DNA from: Roseiarcus sp036489975
Lineage (GTDB): Bacteria > Pseudomonadota > Alphaproteobacteria > Rhizobiales > Beijerinckiaceae
Assembly: GCA_036489975.1 (NCBI GenBank)
Contig: DASXES010000075.1
Coordinates: forward strand, 1-64,000
Length of the DNA: 64,000 bases
Direction: 5' to 3'
A program made the position numbers and the translations under genes. The notes below the pieces were generated by a model. That model did not search any database, was not told where the DNA came from, and worked only from the letters and a program-made list of their open reading frames with translations. Position 1 is the stretch's first letter, and each line of letters opens with the position of its first letter. Positions 46,503 through 53,915 of this stretch are shown here, piece after piece.

Positions 46503-47543
46503 CTATGCCGATCCCGGGGTCGAAGCGGGGGCTTCGCTCTCGAACGCATCAAGCAGCGACCCGAGTCGCGAGACGACCGCAGCATATGTCGACAGCGACT
46601 GAAACTGAGTGACAACAAGCGAGAAGGCGGCGACGAGGGTCGTGAACACCATCGCAGATTGGGTAATCACCCCGAACTCGATCTGGCCGCGCATGAAGGC
46701 GGGCGCGATGATCAAAATCGGAATGAGCTGAATAAACCAGTTATAGCCGGTCGAGAAGAAGCCGACATTGCGATTGACCGTCGTGATCCGCCGGAAATTC
46801 TCGGCGATTCGATCGAGACGCTCGCTAAGCTGTGCGGTCTCGCGCTCACCTTCGTGTCGAAGCATTATGCCTTCGGCATCGTCGCGAACATGGATGAGGG
46901 CGGAGCGGAAGCTCGCCTCGCGGTCCAGCTGGTCACTGTTCAGCTTAACGAGCGGCCGGGCAAGCTTGATCGTCAGATACGAGCCGAGCGCGGCATAGGC
47001 GACGGAGATGACGAAGAGCAGCGGGCTGATCGACCACAGGACCCCGGAAAAGGAAAGGATCGTGAAGGCGCTATTGATCGCCATAAGCGCGAAGGAAAGC
47101 GTGGTGGCGGTGAACGCGCGCACGTCCTCGGCGATCCGTTGATCCGGGTTTGCCAGTTCGCCCGACGTCGCCAGGCGATGATAGGTTCCGTTCGCCATGT
47201 AAACGGCGACAGCGCGGTCGGTCACGAATTCCCGCCAAAGCAAGCCCAGCCGCTCCTCGGCGAAGCGCGCCAGAACGGCTAGGATCGTGGACCCCGCGAA
47301 GACCGCAAGGGTAAGCTGGGCCTGCCAGACGAATTGCGCGGTTTGCCTTTCCGCGATGGCGGACATCAAGTTTCTGTTGACGAAACTGTTTGCGACGTTG
47401 AGGCCGTTCGCGCCCATGAGCAGCGCCAGGATCGCCGCGAACATCAGTTTCGCTTTCCAGCCGACCTCCGACCGAGCGAAGGTTCTGATGGCCGCGACGA
47501 GCCGCGCCGCGATAGCAATCTTTGGCGTTCCGTGGGCTAGCAT
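46503..47543 (-). CDS. SbmA/BacA- or YddA-like transporter membrane domain, no ATPase domain
   Basis: A 346-residue protein made of one ABC_membrane_2-type transmembrane domain: FARSEVGWKAKLMFAAIL, NSFVNRNLMSAI, REFVTDRAVAVYMANGTYHRL, NPDQRIAEDVRAFT and a final helix pair. The NPDQRI and W-R-x-W/F-like motifs are those of the SbmA/BacA/YddA group. It stops just after the last helix; there is no nucleotide-binding domain here or downstream. BacA-like proteins work as proton-driven peptide importers, so activity without ATPase is conceivable. It is shorter than BacA (~420). Confidence 0.8.
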   Translation of the reverse strand: MLAHGTPKIAIAARLVAAIRTFARSEVGWKAKLMFAAILALLMGANGLNVANSFVNRNLMSAIAERQTAQFVWQAQLTLAVFAGSTILAVLARFAEERLGLLWREFVTDRAVAVYMANGTYHRLATSGELANPDQRIAEDVRAFTATTLSFALMAINSAFTILSFSGVLWSISPLLFVISVAYAALGSYLTIKLARPLVKLNSDQLDREASFRSALIHVRDDAEGIMLRHEGERETAQLSERLDRIAENFRRITTVNRNVGFFSTGYNWFIQLIPILIIAPAFMRGQIEFGVITQSAMVFTTLVAAFSLVVTQFQSLSTYAAVVSRLGSLLDAFESEAPASTPGSA

Positions 47544-47662
47544 GTCTCGCCTCGGCAGATTGGCGGCCGGTCTAAAGCAGTCTAACCGATCCAGAAAGGA
47601 AAGGGCCGCCGATCTCACAGACGCGGCGCCCGGCCGGCCGGCCGGGTCGTGCTCCGGCCTCT

Positions 47663-48607
47663 CTACCGCTTGCGCCCTGGCCGCGGCCTCGCAGCCTCGA
47701 AATCGCTGGCGCGCAAAAGGAACACCTCGCCGGACGTGTCCTCGGTGTCGAGCCAGACAAACGGCAGATGCGGGAACTCATGCTCGAGCCGCGCGCCCCC
47801 GCCGCCAACCTCGCAGACGAGCGCGCCGCCGGCCGTCAGATGCTCAGGCGCCTCGCTGAGGATCCGGCGCACGATGTCGAGCCCGTCTGTTCCGCCGGCA
47901 TGGGCGATCGTCGGCTCGGCGGCGTATTCGGGCGGAAAGCCCGCGATCGTCTCGGCGTCGACATAGGGAGGGTTCGCCAGGATGAGATCGAAGCGTTTCC
48001 CCTTGAGGGGAGCGAACAGATCACCCCGCTGCAGCGCGATACGATCTCCAAGCCCGTGGTCTTCCAGGTTGCGCCTCGCGACTTCGAGCGCATCCGACGA
48101 GACGTCGACTGCCGCGATCCGCGCGTTCGGGAAGATGCGAGCGGCGAGTATCGCGAGCGAGCCCCCGCCGGTGCAGAGATCGAGCACGGAAGCGATTTCC
48201 CGGGGGTCGCCGATAAGCTCGCTACCCTCCGCGAGCACGGTCATCAGGAGTTCGCCGATCAGGCTGCGGGGGACGATGACGCGCTCGTCGACATAGAACG
48301 GCACGCCCTTGATGTAGGCGCGGTTCAGGAGATAGGCGGCGGGCTTGCGCGTCGAAGCGCGCGCTTCGATGAGTTCGAGCAGACGCGCCCGCTCGTGACG
48401 CAGGAGCCTGGCGTCGAGAAACGGCTCGAGCGTATCGATCGGCAGGCTGAGGCCCTCGAGGATCAGAAACGCGGCCTCGTCGAGCGCCGTCGTCGCGCCG
48501 TGGCCAAAGGCGAGGCCGGCGGAGCGAAATCGGCTAACCGCGTAGCGCAGCCAGTCCCGCGGGGTGAGGAGCGTCTCGACCCGCTCGTCGGGCGCCGACT
48601 CAGGCAA
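47663..48607 (-). CDS. prmB: 50S ribosomal protein L3 N5-glutamine methyltransferase PrmB
   Basis: A 314-residue SAM-dependent methyltransferase. An N-terminal helical domain is followed by SVLDLCTGGGSLAIL (SAM site) and DLILANPPYVDAE with the NPPY motif for glutamine methylation; RKPAAYLLNRAYIKG is typical of PrmB rather than PrmC. TTG 48607 has GGAGG at a good distance and follows the PsiF-like gene by 24 bp. Confidence 0.93.
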   Translation of the reverse strand: MPESAPDERVETLLTPRDWLRYAVSRFRSAGLAFGHGATTALDEAAFLILEGLSLPIDTLEPFLDARLLRHERARLLELIEARASTRKPAAYLLNRAYIKGVPFYVDERVIVPRSLIGELLMTVLAEGSELIGDPREIASVLDLCTGGGSLAILAARIFPNARIAAVDVSSDALEVARRNLEDHGLGDRIALQRGDLFAPLKGKRFDLILANPPYVDAETIAGFPPEYAAEPTIAHAGGTDGLDIVRRILSEAPEHLTAGGALVCEVGGGGARLEHEFPHLPFVWLDTEDTSGEVFLLRASDFEAARPRPGRKR

Positions 48608-48631
48608 GGTCCGCCCCTCCGAGCGCCGCGC

Positions 48632-48943
48632 TCATGCGCCGCTTTTGCACGCGTGCAGGAAGCGCTTGCGCTGCTTGCCGATCAACCCTCGAGCGTCAGC
48701 CTTTTGGGCGCATTCGATCGATTTGGCGGACCGTGCCGCAGGGTCCTGCTCGGAAGCATGGAGAAGAACAGCAGCCCGCTTCACCGGCCCGCCCGCAATG
48801 TCTCCGAAGGCGGCGGCGCCGGATGGGGCGCCGGCCGCACCTGACGGAGTGGTCTGCGCTGCGACACCTAAAGTTGAGAGCCCTTCCAAGGCAATAAGAG
48901 AAAGCGCGCAAGCCCAAACCAGCGTCGGAACTCGGATATTCAA
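48632..48943 (-). CDS. Small secreted PsiF-repeat-like protein
   Basis: A 103-residue protein: signal peptide (LVWACALSLIALEGLSTLG, cleavage near VAA), a Gly/Ala-rich stretch, and a C-terminal CAQKADARGLIGKQRKRFLHAC (in two halves around GL-G) that matches the PsiF repeat pattern C-x4-A-x3-GL-x-G-x2-R-x2-F-x3-C. PsiF of E. coli is a phosphate-starvation-inducible protein of unknown function. TTG start with AGGAA upstream. Confidence 0.65.
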   Translation of the reverse strand: MNIRVPTLVWACALSLIALEGLSTLGVAAQTTPSGAAGAPSGAAAFGDIAGGPVKRAAVLLHASEQDPAARSAKSIECAQKADARGLIGKQRKRFLHACKSGA

Positions 48944-49257
48944 AGGTATTCCTGCCCCGTTTCGACGGTTAATCTCATTCTGTCGCCGCTTATAAGGGCG
49001 GTGAAGGCGATTTCAAGCCAAACGAAGCGCGTGCATTCATGCAAGTGCTCTGAACTGCACGATGATCGCCGCCGCCACGGCTATGATCGGCGAGACTCCG
49101 GGCGAGAGCCGAAGTCTGGCCGACCGCATGCGGATTTTCAGCTGAATTCCAAACCGCGCCGGCGGCTACGTTGCGGCGCAAAAAAAAGGGTTCCGGGCCG
49201 AGCAAAAAGCGCCTATCTATGTTGGCCCGGGCGTCATTGTGGGACCGGCGGCAGGCC
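48944..49257. other. Divergent spacer upstream of phaR
   Basis: No gene seen. It should hold the promoters of the PsiF-like gene (minus) and phaR (plus). It contains TGC-type inverted repeats that could bind PhaR: TTGC-GGC-GCAA (49171-49181) and TGCA-TTCA-TGCA (49032-49043). Confidence 0.5.
49171..49181. promoter_or_regulatory. Candidate PhaR autoregulatory site
   Basis: TTGCGGCGCAA is a perfect inverted repeat of TTGC around GGC, 77 bp before the phaR start. PhaR proteins of alphaproteobacteria bind TGC/GCA-type repeats before their own genes; the match here is by eye. Confidence 0.4.
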
Positions 49258-49851
49258 ATGGCGAATTCCAGTCCGACTACGATCAAGAAATACGCTAATC
49301 GCCGCTTGTACAATACGGCGTCGAGCGCGTATGTCACTTTGGCCGATTTGGCCAAAATGGTGAAGGGTGGCGACGATTTCGTCGTCTACGACGCCAAGTC
49401 CAATGAGGACATCACCCGCTCGGTGCTCACCCAGATCATCTTCGAGCAGGAGGGGATAGAGGGACAGTCGCTGCTGCCGACGGCGTTCCTGCGCCAACTG
49501 ATTCGCTTTTATGGCGACAGCATGCAGGCGCTGCTGCCGAGCTATCTCGAATTTTCCATCGACCGATTTTCTGGCGAACAGCAGGCGATGCGCGAGGCGG
49601 CGAGCCGCATGTTCGGTCCGGAGGCGTTCTCCACCGGATCTTTCGCGGCTTTGCAGGAAGTGACGAAAAAGAATTTCGTCGCGTTCAACAAGGCGCTGAC
49701 GATGTTCTCGCCGTTTGGCGGCGTGGCCGCAGCCACAGAATCGCCGCCTAAGAAAGCGAATTCCGAGGACGACATCGACGAACTGCGCAATCAGCTTTCC
49801 GACATGCAGAAGCGTCTTGAGTCTTTGGCCAAGAAGACCGAGACGCCTTAA
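49258..49851 (+). CDS. phaR: Polyhydroxyalkanoate synthesis repressor PhaR
   Basis: A 197-residue regulator. The N-terminal DNA- and granule-binding domain reads IKKYANRRLYNTASSAYVTL and DFVVYDAKSNEDITRSVLTQII, both hallmarks of PhaR, followed by a PHB accumulation region (LLPTAFLRQLIRFYGDSMQ) and a C-terminal coiled coil. It senses polyhydroxybutyrate granules and represses phasin and synthase genes. ATG 49258. Its 3' end overlaps that of convergent gloB by 4 nt. Confidence 0.95.
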   Translation: MANSSPTTIKKYANRRLYNTASSAYVTLADLAKMVKGGDDFVVYDAKSNEDITRSVLTQIIFEQEGIEGQSLLPTAFLRQLIRFYGDSMQALLPSYLEFSIDRFSGEQQAMREAASRMFGPEAFSTGSFAALQEVTKKNFVAFNKALTMFSPFGGVAAATESPPKKANSEDDIDELRNQLSDMQKRLESLAKKTETP

Positions 49852-50618
49852 AATCGGTCCTTGCGCACGCGGAGTTCCGCGAACACCGCCGCAGGCTCAG
49901 CCCCCGCCATGCCGACCGCCGCCTGAATCGCCGGCTCTTCCACGCGCAGAAACGGATTGGCGGCAAGCTCGGCTGCGATGGTCGTCGGCAAAGTCGACCG
50001 CCGCTCGCCGCGGAGTCCTCGAACTTCCTTGATTCGCGCCTTGAGAATCGGATTGTCAGGCTCAATGGTCACAGCGAAACGGCCGTTCGCCTCCGTATAT
50101 TCATGGCCGCAGTAGACTCGGGTCTCGCCCGGAAGGGCGGCAAGCTTCGCCAGCGAGCTCCACATCACAGCGTAAGGCGTCTCGAACACCCGACCGCAAC
50201 CGAGTGAAAAAAGCGTGTCGCCGCAGAAGGCGATCTCGTCTTCCTCGAAATGGTAGGCGATATGTCCGAGCGTGTGTCCGGGGGTCTCGATGACTTTCGC
50301 CGCAAGGGACCCGACGCGCGCATATTCCCCCTCCTCCACCAGATGATCGAGGAACGGGATTCGCGCCGCGTCCTTGGCCGGGCCCCAAAGCCTCGCGTCC
50401 GGGAATTTCGCCTTGAGCTCCGGAACTCCCTGAATATGATCGGCGTGGTGATGGGTGATCAGCACGTCCGATAAATTCCAGCCGCGGTCGGCCAGAGCGG
50501 CGAAAGTCGGCCCCGCGTCGGGCACGTCGACGCAAGCGGTCGCTCCAGTCGCCGGATCATGCACGAGGGCGCCGTAATTGTCGTTGAGGCACAGATACTG
50601 GTGAAGGCTCATCGTCAT
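49848..50618 (-). CDS. gloB: Hydroxyacylglutathione hydrolase (glyoxalase II)
   Basis: A 256-residue metallo-beta-lactamase-fold enzyme that hydrolyses S-lactoylglutathione. Metal motif THHHADH (55-61), then ETPGHTLGHIAYH, FCGDTLFSLGCGR and the C-terminal substrate-binding CGHEYTEANGRFA. ATG 50618 gives the usual length; ATG 50612 is equally possible. The long open frame upstream is not part of the family. Confidence 0.94.
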   Translation of the reverse strand: MTMSLHQYLCLNDNYGALVHDPATGATACVDVPDAGPTFAALADRGWNLSDVLITHHHADHIQGVPELKAKFPDARLWGPAKDAARIPFLDHLVEEGEYARVGSLAAKVIETPGHTLGHIAYHFEEDEIAFCGDTLFSLGCGRVFETPYAVMWSSLAKLAALPGETRVYCGHEYTEANGRFAVTIEPDNPILKARIKEVRGLRGERRSTLPTTIAAELAANPFLRVEEPAIQAAVGMAGAEPAAVFAELRVRKDRF

Positions 50619-50823
50619 GTCGACACGCTCGGCGATTTGGGGCTTCGGTTCTCGGGGAAAGCGCACGGGCCGAGTTAAAGCCCGACGCGCCCGGATGCTC
50701 CGAATATAGCTGAACGGGAGACCGCTGTCTTTCCTCCCGCTTCGGGCGCGGGTTGCCGGTCGCCGCACATTGCGAAAGACAGGGCGGTCGTCCAAAGTCA
50801 TGGGCCAGCCTCGGCGGTTATCG

Positions 50824-51567
50824 ATGCCCCTCGACGTCCTCAGTTTGCAGAGCTTTTACGGCTCGCCCCTCGGCGGCGTCGCCCGGAGGCTCGTTGGCCG
50901 CGTGATACGCGAGCGCTGGCAGAATAGCGTCGGACTATCCGTCGCTGCGGTGGGTTATGGAACACCGTACCTCGAACAAGTCCGCGACGGCGCCCGCCGA
51001 TGCCTGGCGCTGATGCCCGCGGAGCAGGGGGTCGCGATCTGGCCGGGAGGAGGACGCTGCGCCGCCGCGCTCGTCGACGTGCAAATGTTGCCGCTGCCCG
51101 ACGGCTCCATCGACCGGTTGCTGCTGGCTCACGCCCTGGAAGCGGCCGATAGGCCCAATGCGCTGCTTGAAGAACTGTGGCGCATCACCGCGCCCGAGGG
51201 AAGGATGATCGTGGTCGTTCCCTCCCGCCGGGGCGTCTGGGCGCGCGCCGACAGCACGCCATACGGGCAAGGTCTGCCCTATTCGAAACCGCAACTTCGC
51301 GACCTGCTGCATCGCGCCGATTTCTCGCCGATCTTCTGGGGCGAAGCGCTTTATACGCCGCCGGTCGCGCGGCCCTATATGATGCGTTCCGCCTCGACCA
51401 TCGAGCGGGTCGGCGGAGCTCTCGGATTGCCGTTCGCCGGCGTCCACATTGTCGAGGCGATGAAACAGGTCCACCGCCCGGTCGGCGTGCGCGCGGTCGC
51501 CCGGGCGCGACTGGCTCCGCTCAAACCGGCTCTCGCTCCCGGCGCTCATCGACAATGCCATGAATGA
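50824..51567 (+). CDS. SAM-dependent methyltransferase (type 11-like)
   Basis: A 247-residue protein with a class I methyltransferase core: LSVAAVGYGTPYLEQV (SAM loop, not fully canonical), MLPLPDGSIDRLLLAHALEAA and LWRITAPEGRMIVVVPSR. It recalls the methyltransferase that sits beside gloB in many alphaproteobacteria. The substrate is unknown. The region KQVHRPVGVRAVARARL at the end is basic. It is divergent from gloB. Confidence 0.82.
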   Translation: MPLDVLSLQSFYGSPLGGVARRLVGRVIRERWQNSVGLSVAAVGYGTPYLEQVRDGARRCLALMPAEQGVAIWPGGGRCAAALVDVQMLPLPDGSIDRLLLAHALEAADRPNALLEELWRITAPEGRMIVVVPSRRGVWARADSTPYGQGLPYSKPQLRDLLHRADFSPIFWGEALYTPPVARPYMMRSASTIERVGGALGLPFAGVHIVEAMKQVHRPVGVRAVARARLAPLKPALAPGAHRQCHE

Positions 51568-51648
51568 CCACTCGCGGTTTTCGGGTTGGCGCCGGCTGCG
51601 CGCCATGCTTGGTAAGCGGTTCATTGACCCTCCAACCAAGGCGAAGCC

Positions 51649-52275
51649 ATGCCCGCTGACCGTCTCCTCGTTCTGTTGCGGCATGGTCAGAGCGAATGGA
51701 ACCTGAAGAACCTGTTCACCGGATGGCGCGATGTGGACTTGAGCCGGGCCGGGGTCGAGGAGGCCAAGGCGGCAGGGCGCCGGATGAAGGCGCACGGGCT
51801 CGCCTTCGACCTCGCGTTCACCTCGGCGCTCATCCGCGCCCAGCGTACGCTTGCTTTGGCGCTTGCCGAGATGGGGCAGACGGGAGTGCCCGAGACGCGC
51901 GACCAGGCCCTCAATGAACGCGACTACGGCGACCTCGTCGGACTGAACAAGGACGACGCGCGCAAGAAATGGGGCGAGGAGCAGGTCCACAAATGGCGGC
52001 GCAGCTATGACATTCAGCCCCCTGGCGGCGAAAGCCTGAAGGATACGGTGGCCCGCGCGCTCCCCTATTATTGCCAGAACATCCTGCCCGCCGTTCTCGG
52101 CGGCAAGCGCGTGCTGGTCGCGGCGCACGGCAACAGCCTGCGCGCCCTCGTCATGGTGCTCGACCGGCTGACGCCCGAAACTGTTCCAACGATGGAACTG
52201 GCGACCGGCGTGCCGCTCGTCTACCGGCTGAACCCCGACTCGACCGTCGCCAGCAAGGAGATCCTGACGGCCTGA
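51649..52275 (+). CDS. gpmA: 2,3-bisphosphoglycerate-dependent phosphoglycerate mutase
   Basis: A 208-residue glycolytic enzyme. RHGQSEWN (11-18) holds the phospho-histidine, with LNERDYGDLVG, PPGGESLKDT and VAAHGNSLRALVM containing the second active-site His. It interconverts 3- and 2-phosphoglycerate. ATG 51649 follows AAGGCGA. Confidence 0.96.
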   Translation: MPADRLLVLLRHGQSEWNLKNLFTGWRDVDLSRAGVEEAKAAGRRMKAHGLAFDLAFTSALIRAQRTLALALAEMGQTGVPETRDQALNERDYGDLVGLNKDDARKKWGEEQVHKWRRSYDIQPPGGESLKDTVARALPYYCQNILPAVLGGKRVLVAAHGNSLRALVMVLDRLTPETVPTMELATGVPLVYRLNPDSTVASKEILTA

Positions 52276-52476
52276 CCGGTCATTCCCCGCGAGAGCCGGC
52301 CGCATTCCGGATTGGCGCGCTTGTCCCAAGCGCGTGGCGAGCCCCATTCCCGTCTGATTTGGCCTGACCGGTCCGAGCGCGGGGCGCGAGGTCCCGGCGC
52401 GGACATGACCTTATGACCTCTCGAGCCGCGACAACCAGAGCGCGAGGCCCGCGGCCGGCCAATCGAATCAATGCGC

Positions 52477-52547
52477 ATAAACGCTAGCTAAAAGCCAATA
52501 AGCGCTAGTAAACGTCAGTAAAATAGCTAGCGTTTACTAGCGTTTAT
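52477..52547. repeat. Nested inverted repeats of a CGCTAG-type motif
   Basis: Outer arms ATAAACGCTAG (52477-52487) and CTAGCGTTTAT (52537-52547) are perfect; inner arms CGCTAGTAAACG (52503-52514) and CGTTTACTAGCG (52531-52542) are also perfect, and AAACGCTAGCTA pairs with TAGCTAGCGTTT. A T-run follows (52547-52552). It may be a terminator, but the iterated form also fits a protein-binding or attachment region. Confidence 0.7.
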
Positions 52548-52590
52548 TTTTTGGAATCGGGACTTTTCAATGGGTTACAAGCGATTTAGG

Positions 52591-52687
52591 TAAAAAATTC
52601 TCCCTACTCGTTCCGACTCGCGCGGTGGTTGTGGTCGAGCGTGCTAAACACTCGCAGCCTCCTACCCCGACCGGCCGCCGGACCGAT
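52591..52687. repeat. Direct repeat copy A flanking the GH75-like gene
   Basis: Runs from TAAAAAATTC to GGACCGAT and is about 85% identical, with three small indels, to 53783-53877 in the same orientation. It contains ACTCGTTCC-type motifs and the hairpin GAGCGT...ACACTC (less perfect here than in copy B). Confidence 0.75.
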
Positions 52688-52782
52688 CGCGAGAGGGATT
52701 CCGCTGATAAGAATCATAGCAGCGTGTTTCTATTTTTGTCAAGACAAAGTCGGGCGCCTGCCGTGTCATAAGCTTATCGCTG

Positions 52783-53559
52783 CTATTGTCCATATCCCGC
52801 TGCGGTTAGAGCAGTCGCGAACTGGCGGAACTCTGAATAAGCGTTCGCCAATGTTTTTTGCTTATCAAGGCGCCTGGAAAGAATGTCTAGGAAACCGCTC
52901 CCCGCAACATCAATCGTATGTTCATCGGGCCAGCCGACTTTATTTCCAAGTCCTGATCCAGGAAATACAATGCGAATAATCCCCGCGGACGGTGACGGCC
53001 CTCCTTTTGGATTTCCAAATGTTCCCAGGCGATCAACTACTCTGGCTGATACCTCGCTTAAAACCGGATGATATTTCGTGTCTGCGAAAATTGCGAAACA
53101 AAACTTGCCATTTTGGGTGTTGATAACCAGGGAAAGGTCTCCAATCCGGAGGCCCGTTTCTGTGAAGTAGGCAGGCGGAAGTGCAAGATAAGGGATTTTC
53201 GTTGCGTCAACATATCGCCGGACGTCGTCCTCTGCGAAGGCCGCGTCGATTAGAGAGGTCGTCGAGATGTAAAAACCTGTCAACGGTTGGCTTGGCGGAC
53301 CGCGGTGTTGAATGATCGGCCGTCCGTGATTGTCGGTTTGGACGCCCCACCAGTTTCCTGGGTGGCCCGCATTTTCGTGATTGTCGAGCGCGATCGCATT
53401 GTTCGGCGCATAGGCGTTAGGAGCACCATCCACGTCGACGCCTATTCCGGTCTCAAAGAAAAAGGCCGACCGTGGCGAAGAGCCCTTGATTTGCCAGACG
53501 TGAGTGCCGCCAACCATCTTAAGAAGCTTAAAGTTCTTCACTCGCTCCGCGTTGCTCAT
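52783..53559 (-). CDS. GH75 (fungal-chitosanase-type) domain protein, putative
   Basis: A 258-residue protein with segments I associate with glycoside hydrolase family 75: FFETGIGVDVDGAPNAY, the conserved ALDNHENAGHPGNWWGV, GFYISTTSLIDAAF, RYVDATKIPYLALPP and FAIFADT...LSEVSARVVDRLG (the family has A-D-x-G-P...GE-x-S there, with a catalytic Asp and Glu). No signal peptide is visible, which is odd for a secreted chitosanase. Its GC content is clearly below that of its neighbours and it lies between ~96-bp direct repeats, which suggests acquisition. AGGAA precedes the ATG. Family assignment is from memory. Confidence 0.55.
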   Translation of the reverse strand: MSNAERVKNFKLLKMVGGTHVWQIKGSSPRSAFFFETGIGVDVDGAPNAYAPNNAIALDNHENAGHPGNWWGVQTDNHGRPIIQHRGPPSQPLTGFYISTTSLIDAAFAEDDVRRYVDATKIPYLALPPAYFTETGLRIGDLSLVINTQNGKFCFAIFADTKYHPVLSEVSARVVDRLGTFGNPKGGPSPSAGIIRIVFPGSGLGNKVGWPDEHTIDVAGSGFLDILSRRLDKQKTLANAYSEFRQFATALTAAGYGQ

Positions 53560-53660
53560 GGGAGGTATTCCTGTACCAAAACGGTGCTTATAAAGGCTTC
53601 GCGCCTCGCCGCGGGGACGGTCCTCGCTGAATTACGCTCTCTCGAAAGATTTCTAATGTC

Positions 53661-53676
53661 TGTGACCAGGATCACA
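53661..53676. promoter_or_regulatory. CRP/FNR-type palindrome upstream of the GH75-like gene
   Basis: TGTGACCAGGATCACA is a perfect TGTGA-N6-TCACA palindrome, the classic CRP consensus, about 100 bp before the start of the minus-strand GH75-like gene. It fits cAMP-type control of a carbohydrate-active enzyme. Confidence 0.5.
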
Positions 53677-53752
53677 GGTCGATCGGTGCAGGTGCAAGAA
53701 CAATGATATTATGGGCCGAGCTTTGGCCGCACACCAAGCCAGTTATCCAAAC

Positions 53753-53778
53753 AAAAAAGGGCGGCCCGAAAGCCGCCC
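53753..53778 (-). terminator. Rho-independent terminator for the minus-strand RibD-like gene
   Basis: On the minus strand GGGCGGC (53772-53778) pairs with GCCGCCC (53759-53765) around a 6-nt loop and is followed by TTTTTT. It lies ~140 nt after the stop of the RibD-like gene, with repeat copy B in between. Confidence 0.8.
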
Positions 53779-53782
53779 CTGC

Positions 53783-53877
53783 TAAAAAATCCTCCCACTC
53801 GTTCCCACTCGCGCGGCGGTTGTGTTTTGAGCGTGTTAAACGCTCGCAGCCTCCTACCCCCCGGCCGCCGGACCGAT
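53783..53877. repeat. Direct repeat copy B flanking the GH75-like gene
   Basis: Partner of 52591-52687. It contains a clean hairpin GAGCGT-GTTAA-ACGCTC and ends in GGACCGAT. On the minus strand it lies directly in front of a terminator. Confidence 0.75.
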
Positions 53878-53915
53878 GGTTTGCCGCGTCATTGATCCCG
53901 GCCCCCTCCCGGGAG

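Larger units (their letters stand above)
52276..52782. other. Spacer downstream of gpmA with iterated inverted repeats and direct repeat copy A
   Basis: No gene supported. It holds a block of iterated CGCTAG/AAAC motifs forming nested inverted repeats (52477-52547), followed by copy A of a ~96-bp direct repeat (52591-52687), then ~90 bp of lower GC leading into the end of the GH75-like gene. Confidence 0.55.
53560..53915. other. Spacer between GH75-like and RibD-like genes: CRP-type site, terminator, repeat copy B
   Basis: No gene supported. From left to right it holds the promoter side of the GH75-like gene with a CRP-type palindrome (53661-53676), a minus-strand terminator (53753-53778) and copy B of the direct repeat (53783-53877). 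Confidence 0.6.

Noticed and set aside
48990..49363. Short open frames on both strands upstream of phaR
   Set aside because: They overlap each other and the phaR start, lack ribosome sites and have no recognisable sequence.
53783..53877. tRNA or tmRNA gene as the origin of the direct repeat
   Set aside because: The sequence lacks a T-arm GTTC-type motif and an acceptor stem; it does not fold as a tRNA by inspection.
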